In this document: positions 10,721 through 19,493 of the stretch, piece after piece | Numbering within the stretch: position 1 is the stretch's first letter | How the letters are laid out: each line of letters begins with the position of its first letter | Source: Adineta vaga | Lineage: Eukaryota; Rotifera | Reading direction: 5' to 3' | NCBI GenBank assembly: GCA_021613535.1 | Contig: CP075494.1 | Span: 5,146,001 to 5,210,000 of the forward strand | Length of the DNA: 64,000 nucleotides | Program-made: the position numbers and the translations under genes | Notes under the pieces: generated by a model | The model's database searches: none | What the model was told of the DNA's origin: nothing | What the model saw: the letters and a program-made list of their open reading frames with translations, nothing else

Positions 10721-11274
10721 TTTAGTTTTTTGGTACGTGAGACTTGGAATAAAAGAGTGTAAAGGTGAAATGAAATAGAAAGCAAGAGTATTTATAGTTA
10801 TCCAGAGAGAAAATGACTGAGAATTATCAAGTATCAGATATCGTAATGAGATTAAAGGATCAATAGAAGTAAATATAAACACGATTATGTAAATGATCAG
10901 AAAAGGAGAGATAGAGAGAGATTGACTTGATTTGGTTGAAATTTATATTGTAACAGATAATTAGTGTTTATAAAAACGAAAACGAATGGGATTTTTTATA
11001 TAAAATAGACATTGACCTATATTCGGAAACAGTAAAGTTTTAATTATAAATCTATGATGATCCTGCAACTTCTATTGGATATCAGTTTCTTTATGATCCA
11101 CTTTTTTATATTTAGAATCAAATTTTAATTTTTAAGATCTAATTAAAAGAGTTTACTTACAAGAAAACAAGTATTAAGAAATCTTTCAATAATGTTTTTT
11201 CGTTTAAAATATTTATTACGAAGAAATTTTAGAAATACTTGAAAACTAACAACAATCTAGTTTCTCTGTGTTTT
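10721..11274. other. Intergenic between GPCR copies 1 and 2
   Basis: AT-rich spacer upstream of GPCR copy 1; includes an in-frame extension of copy 1 judged to be leader sequence. Nothing else recognised. Confidence 0.45.
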
Positions 11275-12348
11275 TTAACGATTGTTTGTATGTGTGGAAA
11301 AAAATGTTCGAAGAATGATTGAAATTCGATGTTGAAGTAGAAAATTAACACATTGTAATCGAAGACTATCCCGAAACAGTGCACTTGTTAATGTATTGAC
11401 ATAAAATTTTTTACAAAAGTTTCCATAGTAAAGCCATCGAGCAATATAACTGAAGATAATATAAAGAAGTAAAGATTCGAGATCAGAAGATAATCTTCGA
11501 TAAAAACTCAATAAGTAAATAACAGTGTATGGCAAGTGAAATATTATTCTAAGAGAAACTTGAACTAATAACATCTTAATCATATGACTATTTTGTCGAT
11601 TGGAAATACCGCCTGTACCATGAAGTAAACTATTATTTCCACTTTCTACTTGAGTAGTAACTCGTCGACGACTTTTCTTAACATTATGAATAATCATTAT
11701 GCCAAACATTAATAATAGAAATGGAATAATAACTCCGTTGAATAATGAAAAGAAATATCCATCGATTGCAATGAAAACTGCTGCCAAACTGGTTTGTACT
11801 GTACAGCGACTTGTATTGGTGATTGAATCTTGAACATAATCATAAGCAATAGGAACATGTAAACCAAATAAAGCCCATATCATCAACATTATAATGACAA
11901 CAATTCTACTGATTATTAGTCGACTCCATTTTCTCAATGTTTGATTTAATGAACTCATACAAAATCGATCAAACGATGCTAATGTTAAATAACATGATGT
12001 TAAACATGGAAATACAAATGTCATATAATTTCCCAATTTACACCAAACTCTAGTTGAATAAATTAAAGTTGAAAATATTGGATTGAATCTTGTTATAATT
12101 TCCATGAGAAGAAAAACTTGCATAATGCCAAGATCAACGACTGATGTTGATAAAAAGTAAAGTGAACATGGATTTCGTCGAATTTGTTTCTGAAGAAATG
12201 TTATAATATTTAAAATAGCTCCGACTACACCAGTAATATAGAGCATCACAATCATATATGAATCGAAAATCAACAGAATTTCGGATACACGAGTAATAGT
12301 ATCAACTAATGATCTATCTGTTGCTAATGTAATGTTTGACATTTTCAT
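11275..12348 (-). CDS. Rhodopsin-like GPCR, tandem copy 2
   Basis: 357 residues, intronless, seven hydrophobic spans. TM1 has GAILNIITFLQKQIRRNPC, the TM3 end is LASFDRFCMSSLNQTLRKWS, and the C-terminal FCKKFYVNTLTSALFRDSLR marks helix 8. Alternative starts are Met1 and Met3 (MKMSNIT). It shares two nearly identical nucleotide blocks with copy 3 (12940-13995): 231 nt with five differences by eye, and 64 nt identical. The sequence between these blocks is clearly diverged, pointing to gene conversion. Function as for copy 1; ligand unknown. Confidence 0.82.
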   Translation of the reverse strand: MKMSNITLATDRSLVDTITRVSEILLIFDSYMIVMLYITGVVGAILNIITFLQKQIRRNPCSLYFLSTSVVDLGIMQVFLLMEIITRFNPIFSTLIYSTRVWCKLGNYMTFVFPCLTSCYLTLASFDRFCMSSLNQTLRKWSRLIISRIVVIIMLMIWALFGLHVPIAYDYVQDSITNTSRCTVQTSLAAVFIAIDGYFFSLFNGVIIPFLLLMFGIMIIHNVKKSRRRVTTQVESGNNSLLHGTGGISNRQNSHMIKMLLVQVSLRIIFHLPYTVIYLLSFYRRLSSDLESLLLYIIFSYIARWLYYGNFCKKFYVNTLTSALFRDSLRLQCVNFLLQHRISIILRTFFSTHTNNR

Positions 12349-12939
12349 AAATCAATGAAAATATGTGAAAAACGTTGTATTGTTATGAAGAAGAACTGAG
12401 AAATTTCAATGAATAAAGTGTTCTTGTTTTTTATATGAGCTACAAACAGTGATGATTATCGAAAGATTAATATTACCAAATTACGTATCAGTTTTTTTAT
12501 TAAAATCTCAGATATTCTCTTATATCATATTTGACCTCGCAGGACAAAAGATCACTGAAGTTCAATAGTTCTCAAAGTTATTAAGAGCATTTAAAAAATC
12601 AAAAAGCATGACTACGACTTTCGTTTTTGAAGAATTTCCATCGGCATCAATAAAATTCATTAGCGATTTCCAAAACATTCATCAGGATCAAAGAGTATCT
12701 TGCATACTGGTTGGCTAATCATTTTTCTTTATTTAGACTTGCTTTAAATTACTAAACTACAATTTCATCAGTAGACTAATTAAATCTCTTGAATTACATC
12801 AGGCTGTCGGTGACAGACAGAGTATTTATGAGTTCATCAATGTCAATATCATTCAGTGTATTTAATACGAAAGAATTTGATATGAATTTTTATTTAAAAT
12901 TGTATGACAGACAACAGTAAATAGAATATTGAACATTTA
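12349..12939. other. Intergenic between GPCR copies 2 and 3
   Basis: AT-rich spacer; no gene or structured repeat recognised. Confidence 0.45.
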
Positions 12940-13995
12940 TTAAGTGTTTGCTCTGGTGAAAAGTGATATTTCATAATGATGAACGAATAGAGTGAATTGT
13001 TTTCGAAGACTACTACGAAATAAAGCACTTGTTAATGTATTAACATAGAAATTTTTACAATAATTCATATAGTAAAACCATCTTGCAATAAAACTACAAG
13101 TAATCAATACAAATAAAGGCAATGGGTCAGCTGGGATCGTTTGATAAAATCCCAATAGATAAATAATTACATATGGGATATTCAGAATAATTGTTAATAG
13201 AACTTGAACTAACAACATTTTAATCATATGACTATTTTGTCGACTACGAACAGTACCTATTTCGATACGTGAGTTGTTATTTCGTCCTTCTACTTGGACA
13301 GCAACTCGGCGACGACTCTTTCTAACATTATAAATAATCATTATACCAAATACCAATAAAAGAAACGGAACAATAGCACCATTAAATAAAGAATAGAAAT
13401 ATCCATCAATTGCAATGAAAACTGCTGCCAAACTGGTTTGTACTGTACAGCGACTTGCATTGGTGATTGGATCTTGAATATAATCATAAGCAATAGGAAC
13501 ATGTAAACCAAATAAAGCCCACATCATCAACATTATAATGACAACAATTCTACTGATTATTAGTCGACTCCATTTTCTCAATGTTTGATTTAATGAACTC
13601 ATACAAAATCGATCAAACGATGCTAATGTTATAAAACTAGATGACAAACAAGTTAATAGAAATGTCAGATAATTTCCCAATTTACACCAAACTCTTGATG
13701 GATATATTCGATTGGAAAGTATTTTATTGAATGTTATTATAATATCTAATAAAATCGTTACGTTCATCAAACATAAATCAAGAATTGAACCTGATAGAAA
13801 ATAAACTGCACATGAATTCTGTCGAATTTGTTTCTGAAGAAATGTTATAATATTTAAAATAGCTCCGACTACACCAGTAATATAAAGTATGACAATCATA
13901 TATGAATCGATAATCAAAAGAATTGCTGAGAGTTTATTAACATCTAGCATAGTAATACCTTTTGTATTAGATATATTCGACATATTGATGTTCAA
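12940..13995 (-). CDS. Rhodopsin-like GPCR, tandem copy 3 (mosaic)
   Basis: 351 residues, intronless, seven hydrophobic spans, with DRF at the TM3 end (LASFDRFCMSS). The start is Met1 or Met5 (MNINMSNIS). The middle of the gene matches copy 2 almost exactly at the DNA level. Its 3' end (about 13030-13093, encoding the TM7 region FIARWFYYMNYCKNFYVNT) instead matches copy 1 (about 9744-9804). The gene therefore looks like a mosaic of its neighbours. Function as for copy 1. Confidence 0.82.
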   Translation of the reverse strand: MNINMSNISNTKGITMLDVNKLSAILLIIDSYMIVILYITGVVGAILNIITFLQKQIRQNSCAVYFLSGSILDLCLMNVTILLDIIITFNKILSNRIYPSRVWCKLGNYLTFLLTCLSSSFITLASFDRFCMSSLNQTLRKWSRLIISRIVVIIMLMMWALFGLHVPIAYDYIQDPITNASRCTVQTSLAAVFIAIDGYFYSLFNGAIVPFLLLVFGIMIIYNVRKSRRRVAVQVEGRNNNSRIEIGTVRSRQNSHMIKMLLVQVLLTIILNIPYVIIYLLGFYQTIPADPLPLFVLITCSFIARWFYYMNYCKNFYVNTLTSALFRSSLRKQFTLFVHHYEISLFTRANT

Positions 13996-14328
13996 GATGA
14001 GAAATGGAAACGGTTTTTGATCTAAAAAGTTAATTAAATATACGTAAAAAATAGGCTAAATAGTTCTCATGAGTACGAGTATCAGATTTTAAGATGTTCT
14101 ATGACACTTTCTACTGAATAGAGAGAAAAAAGATTTCTTCGCAGTGAAATGTAAAATAGAATATTGTTCTACTTCTTATTATCTTGTTTATAATTTATTA
14201 GCTGAGCTATAATAGTTTATTCATTAGTATTAATATCTAATGTTATATTTAGTTTTTAGAAATCGAACAAGATATTCTAATAAGACAAATTAATTTCATT
14301 ATAAAATAGAAAGAGGAGATTATAAATG
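13996..14328. other. Intergenic
   Basis: AT-rich spacer upstream of GPCR copy 3 and just past the stop of the ART-TPR gene; nothing recognised. Confidence 0.45.
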
Positions 14329-16950
14329 TCATTGAGAGTGAGTATTATTTTGTGGCGACGATTCTCGTTCAAGTTCACAAGCAGTTGTATGTGAATTATG
14401 TCCTCTTTTATGTTCACCTCTTTTGTCAAACAGTTGACCGATTTTGGAATGAATTCTTGCCAGATTTGATTTGTTTGGATTAGAAGATTTTTCTAAATAT
14501 TTTAATGTTTCTTGATAGGAATGAAGTGCATTTGAAGTATCTTCAATTTCGTTGTATAAACTAGCCATTCGTTCACAAATCTTTGCTAATTCAGGATAAT
14601 TGATAGAATCACGTTTGTTTAAAATGTCGTATGCATTTTGACATTGTTTTATTGCTTCTCGATATTTACATTTTGTTTCTAATACTTGACTGATACTGAT
14701 AAAAGTTTTAGCTATTTTAATTTCGTCTCGAATGAGACGATACTGTCGTATAAATGATACTTGATGCAAACGTTTCAATGCATGTTTGTATTCTTCGATA
14801 TTATAATACATCTCGGCAATATTTTCATATAATGCAGCTCGATAAATATGATTTACAGGATGAGATTTTTTATGAATTTTGAATTGTTTTAGATAAAAAA
14901 ATAATGCTTCTGAGTATTTATTCATACTTTTGTATGCGTCCGCTAAATTACCATAGGTTATTTGTAGATCGGAATGATTACGTGGAGTTATGTTCTTTTG
15001 TCTATCGAATGCTTTTAGATAGAATTCAAGTGCTGTTGGATATTCTTTTTTTTGATAATAAATTGATCCAAGATCATTGAATAGAGTCGCTAAATGTAAA
15101 TGATTAGAATCAGGAGATTGTTGATAGATTTCTAGAGCTTTATCAAAGAAATAGTGTGCATCGTCAAGCTTATTTTTGTATTGTTTTGTTTTTCCTATCA
15201 TATGATAACGATGACCATGTTTTTCGATGTCAATTTCCGAAGATTTGTTAATTAATATATCGTAAATATCTTCTGCTTGATCGAAATAACCCATTCTTAA
15301 GAATAGTTTACCAAGTCGATCCCATCCTGTCATATCTTGTATTTCTCGACGAACGGATTCAGTTAAATTTTTCAGATCACTATTATTGTCACTTGTTAAT
15401 GAAAGTTCTACTTGTCGTAAATGATCCTCACGTTCGGTTATTTTACCGATTCGAAATACAGAATTCATTGAAAATAATGCTTCATTTTCTTCATTTTCAT
15501 AATAACTTTCATTACTTAACGATGCTATTCGAGTCGATGTCAACACAGTAGGACTGACAGTTATTTTGAAAACGATACCTGTTAAATCTGGATTTTGTTG
15601 AGAACTTTCTGCATACATAACTGCGACACTTTCATCAAGAGTGGTGGAGAGAAATGTATTGAAACAAAAAAGACCGCCTTCCATCATTTCCAATTGCTCG
15701 AAATCGGCATGTGAAAGTCCTTGTCCTCGATAATAAGTACAGGTTTTTATAGATGATTGATGTAATTTGTCGATTTGTTTTTCAAGATGTTGAATAAGAA
15801 AACCAACTTTGATAATAACATGAATTTCTAGCAATCGAAATGCTTGATTAACTAAATTGAAAAGAAAACAATCTCGTGTATACCACCAAATTGGTGAATG
15901 TTTATGATATTGATCTTCTAATTCATTGATTATTTCCGAATATTTACTGGATTGATCATTGTATCTTTCACGACAAAATTCAGTAAATTCTTTTATCGTA
16001 TTATCATCATATGTCATGGTAAGTAGAATCTCTTTTATCAATGTTGTATACATAAATGATGGATCAAGACTATCCAGATCGATTGAACTGTTAGTTGTAA
16101 CAATAGATTCTCGACGTTTGTTTTGAATATCAGTCTTAATTATTTGATAAATTGAATTGATATTACCATAGATGTCTTTGATTTTATGATATTGATTTAT
16201 CCATTGTTTTTTCTGCGATGTGTTTGTGTCTAAGATGTAAATTGAATCGAGTTGTGATATTTCATGAACGTAACTGATGATTGAATGCGCAAAATCATGT
16301 GAAACGATTAGAAATATTCTTTGATCTGTAGCTTTTCGAAAAAAATCAATACACGCATGAGGTTTCTTGAAGGTTTTAATTTGATCAAATATTCGACGGA
16401 ATTGCCCTATCAAATGCCTGTGATCGTTTTGCAATTGTTCAATGTTTGAATCAAACCATACTAATTTTAAGTTATTATTGACTCGCAATGGTGATCGTAT
16501 TGGAGTCGGTTCATTTGGTGAAAGTGGTTCGTCTGTATCACTGTCGAAAAGAGTTGTTACTGATATGGTATCTTGATTTGAGATTTGTGGTAGTTTAAGT
16601 TGTGAACTTGCTAAACAGTTGTAAGCTTCATTGGAAAGTTTCGATCTGAATGATAAGTCTTTTGAAGTAGTAATAGACTGTGAAACTGGTATTGGTGGTA
16701 GTTTTAAAACTTTTTCAGTCACATTTGTATTTACTTCAAAGGAGTGAGTGAGTCGAGTAATTGGTAATTCTCTTCTTGGAAGTATTAGAGGTTTTCTCGG
16801 TATAATTTTTGGTAAATATCCTGTTATTTCAACTTTTCGACCGGTAACTTCACCAACTGTTTCATATTTAAAGGCATGCTTATGCCATGCTGTTGATCTT
16901 ATCTTATCTTTGGTAAGTGCTTTGAAGTAGAATTTACGATCGTTCGACAT
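14329..16950 (-). CDS. Arginine-type ADP-ribosyltransferase with TPR repeats
   Basis: 873 residues in one open frame. There are three parts. (1) Residues about 160-280 form an alpha/beta-looking domain (LKLVWFDSNIEQL, IFLIVSHDFAHSII, LDSIYILDT) that I do not recognise as a named family. (2) Residues about 395-505 form an ART fold of the R-S-E class: YYRGQG gives the Arg, FNTFLSTTLDES the S-T-S segment, and ENEENEALFSMNSVFRI the E-x-E catalytic motif. (3) Residues about 540-860 form at least six TPR repeats of kinesin-light-chain type, usually protein docking surfaces. The intact E-x-E predicts transfer of ADP-ribose from NAD+ to arginine or another acceptor. There is no signal peptide or membrane span, so it is probably cytosolic. 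Such ART-TPR fusions are expanded in bdelloids. Confidence 0.82.
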   Translation of the reverse strand: MSNDRKFYFKALTKDKIRSTAWHKHAFKYETVGEVTGRKVEITGYLPKIIPRKPLILPRRELPITRLTHSFEVNTNVTEKVLKLPPIPVSQSITTSKDLSFRSKLSNEAYNCLASSQLKLPQISNQDTISVTTLFDSDTDEPLSPNEPTPIRSPLRVNNNLKLVWFDSNIEQLQNDHRHLIGQFRRIFDQIKTFKKPHACIDFFRKATDQRIFLIVSHDFAHSIISYVHEISQLDSIYILDTNTSQKKQWINQYHKIKDIYGNINSIYQIIKTDIQNKRRESIVTTNSSIDLDSLDPSFMYTTLIKEILLTMTYDDNTIKEFTEFCRERYNDQSSKYSEIINELEDQYHKHSPIWWYTRDCFLFNLVNQAFRLLEIHVIIKVGFLIQHLEKQIDKLHQSSIKTCTYYRGQGLSHADFEQLEMMEGGLFCFNTFLSTTLDESVAVMYAESSQQNPDLTGIVFKITVSPTVLTSTRIASLSNESYYENEENEALFSMNSVFRIGKITEREDHLRQVELSLTSDNNSDLKNLTESVRREIQDMTGWDRLGKLFLRMGYFDQAEDIYDILINKSSEIDIEKHGHRYHMIGKTKQYKNKLDDAHYFFDKALEIYQQSPDSNHLHLATLFNDLGSIYYQKKEYPTALEFYLKAFDRQKNITPRNHSDLQITYGNLADAYKSMNKYSEALFFYLKQFKIHKKSHPVNHIYRAALYENIAEMYYNIEEYKHALKRLHQVSFIRQYRLIRDEIKIAKTFISISQVLETKCKYREAIKQCQNAYDILNKRDSINYPELAKICERMASLYNEIEDTSNALHSYQETLKYLEKSSNPNKSNLARIHSKIGQLFDKRGEHKRGHNSHTTACELERESSPQNNTHSQ

Positions 16951-18020
16951 CGTGATTTTCTACTAAATATTAAAATGACAAAAAATATACAATTCACTGC
17001 TCAACTGTTATTAACGAACGTATGCCTATAGATGAGTATGAGTTTCAATACTGACGAACTTGTTTAGTATCATACAAATCTTCACAAACCACATCGACAA
17101 ATATCTTACCTGTAGTTGTTGTCTTATTCATGAAATAGGTTAGAATAGTTGCATTGACTTATTTAAGGACAAAAAACGCGTTCTTTCACCAGTTTTATTT
17201 TTTTATATGAAGTTGATAAAGTATTTCTTATCGAACGTCGTTTATTTTGCTTTGTCATTTTTTATTAGTTTATCTGCGCCGAAAATGCAAAATAAAAGTA
17301 TGATATTTCAAAGCTTGTTTGAATACGATCGTATAACCAGTCTCTCGGCAACTCTTTTTTATGACATATGTCTATATGAGTCCAGTCGTTACAATTATAT
17401 CATTTAATCTGTAAAGATTTCTCTTCCTTCCTACTTCAATAAGAGAATAATCAAAAAAATTTGAAAACAACTAATACACATAATCAAATCGTGATATTAT
17501 AGTCTCAAAAGAATATAAAGTCAAGTATACCACGTATTCTGTCTTTCTACCTGTAGCTTGAAGTTACTAATCGATTATCCGTTATCGATAATTATTTTCT
17601 TCGTATTCATCGAGATTATAATACGGAATTCGATATTTGCATCTTGAGCACAAGATAGTGCTTTCTTTTATTTGAATTTTATCATCGAAAATTAATCATT
17701 TCTAATAAAGCAACATTGACTCGTTCCGAGAAAATGTTATCAAATAAAGCATACATTTTTTCCAACAGAATCGTATGAAGAGTATTGTGTGAGAAAAAAA
17801 ATTAAGGTATTTTTATGAGTGTAAGGTATGAGTAGGACAATAAACCAAGAATGAGTCAAATACGGAAGTATAGAAAATAAAAAGAATAGAAGCATTTGAA
17901 TTACATCAAAGTAAGAAGAGCATAGCAAACGATTAAATTGGAAAAAACCCACAATTTGATTATGTCATATTATAAATTTACATGTTATTGTAATATTGAA
18001 ATCATTTTATAGAATAAACC
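16951..18020. other. Intergenic between divergent genes
   Basis: About 1.1 kb between the ART-TPR (minus) and TPR-ZZ-vWA (plus) genes. Short open frames at 17207-17407 and 17740-17952 have no recognisable features and are not called. Confidence 0.45.
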
Positions 18021-19355
18021 ATGAGTAATACAACACTAAAACCAACAGCTAGTTCCGAGAAATTAAAATGGCAAGCTAAATCAGCATTTAATGAAGGCAA
18101 TTATACATTAGCGATTGAATTATTTAGTTATGCCTTAGAACAAGTACCAAAATACGCCCCTTATTTAACAAATCGCGCTTTATGTTATTATCGTTTAAAT
18201 GATGCCGATAAAGTAATGAAAGATGCATCGTCAAGTATTCAATCCGATCCCAAATGGACTAAAGGATATTTTTACAAGGGCAAAGCATTAGAAATGTTAA
18301 ATCGAAAAGATGAAGCTATTGAATTTTATCGTAAATGTTGTGAGTTAGAACCAAATGCAAAAGAATATGAGGATGTTCTTAATGACTGTCTTCGAACACA
18401 ACAACGACCACCAATATCTACTCCAATCAATAAACCAGTTAATCAAATATCAAGTCATGATGTCATATGTGATGTATGCCGATGTCGTCCAATTATTGGT
18501 ATTCGATATAAATGTTCTGTGTGTGATGATTATGATCTCTGTTCAAAATGTATTAATTCAAATCCAAATCAAAAAGGACACCGAGATACACATTCATTAA
18601 CTCCAATTAAACAACCTCAACAATCATCTCCTCTGATTCGACCATTATCTACAATGTCGAATACAACATCAACACCACGACAGATTGACATATCACTTTC
18701 TATAAATAGTTATAACGTTGTTCTAGTTGTAGATGTGTCTTTATCAATGATTGGCTATGAATCACAAAATCGAATAAACCCAACAAAAAATCGTTGGCCA
18801 GCAACTGAACGTGGTATAATTAAAATCGCTGATCAATTAGGCGTGAAAGATTGTCTGACTTGTTTAGCATTTAATGCTAAAGTTTATGAAGTAATGGATG
18901 GTGAAACAGCGAATATGGCCAAATTAAAACTTGCACTTGTTCTTCCAGCTTTAAAACCGAATATAACTGACGAAAATTCTGGAACTGCTTTGTACGATGC
19001 AATTGATTCAACATTTAGAGTTTTATTACGAAATAAACTTGCTGGTCTTTTAGTGGGTGATTCGAATCGAAATCAGATTATTTTATTAACCGATGGAGAG
19101 GATTGTAGTTCAACGAACTGTAATTTAGATCAAGCATGTCAACGAATGAAAAGTATTTGTGATGATTTTGAAACCGATGTTTTATTAATTGGAATTGGAC
19201 TAGAATATCAAGGAAGATTAGCAATGAATCAATTGAAACGATTCGGTGGTGATCGATGTAAATTTTTAGATTTAAGAAATTTAGCAGAATTAGATGATAT
19301 TTTTGATCGAATATCATTTATTTTTACACAACGTACGGCTGTTATTAATGTTTAA
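18021..19355 (+). CDS. TPR - ZZ zinc finger - vWA domain protein
   Basis: 444 residues, intronless. Residues about 14-117 are three TPR units of STI1/CHIP type (AFNEGNYTLAIELFSYAL, YLTNRALCYYRL, GYFYKGKALEML), which in relatives bind Hsp70/Hsp90 tails. Residues about 148-195 are a ZZ zinc finger (CDVCRCRPIIGIRYKCSVC, then DLCSKC and a His pair). Residues about 230-440 are a von Willebrand A domain with a complete-looking MIDAS metal site: DVSLS, SGTALYD and LTDGED. No signal peptide, so an intracellular adaptor is likely. This order of domains in one protein is unusual, and I do not recognise a named orthologue. A role in chaperone or ubiquitin pathways is only inference. Confidence 0.82.
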   Translation: MSNTTLKPTASSEKLKWQAKSAFNEGNYTLAIELFSYALEQVPKYAPYLTNRALCYYRLNDADKVMKDASSSIQSDPKWTKGYFYKGKALEMLNRKDEAIEFYRKCCELEPNAKEYEDVLNDCLRTQQRPPISTPINKPVNQISSHDVICDVCRCRPIIGIRYKCSVCDDYDLCSKCINSNPNQKGHRDTHSLTPIKQPQQSSPLIRPLSTMSNTTSTPRQIDISLSINSYNVVLVVDVSLSMIGYESQNRINPTKNRWPATERGIIKIADQLGVKDCLTCLAFNAKVYEVMDGETANMAKLKLALVLPALKPNITDENSGTALYDAIDSTFRVLLRNKLAGLLVGDSNRNQIILLTDGEDCSSTNCNLDQACQRMKSICDDFETDVLLIGIGLEYQGRLAMNQLKRFGGDRCKFLDLRNLAELDDIFDRISFIFTQRTAVINV

Positions 19356-19493
19356 AGAGTTTTTTCTCTCCTACAAGAACATGTATTCGAGATTTGTCAT
19401 GCTTGATGTAATATAAGTTTATTTATTTGTATGAAATTTAAAAAGCAAAGTTAATAAAATTGATCGGTATTAGTTTCTTTTTGATTGAAGTTC

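Noticed and set aside
10721-10882. N-terminal extension of GPCR copy 1
   Set aside because: Absent from the two paralogues, which begin at the equivalent of the internal MSN Met.
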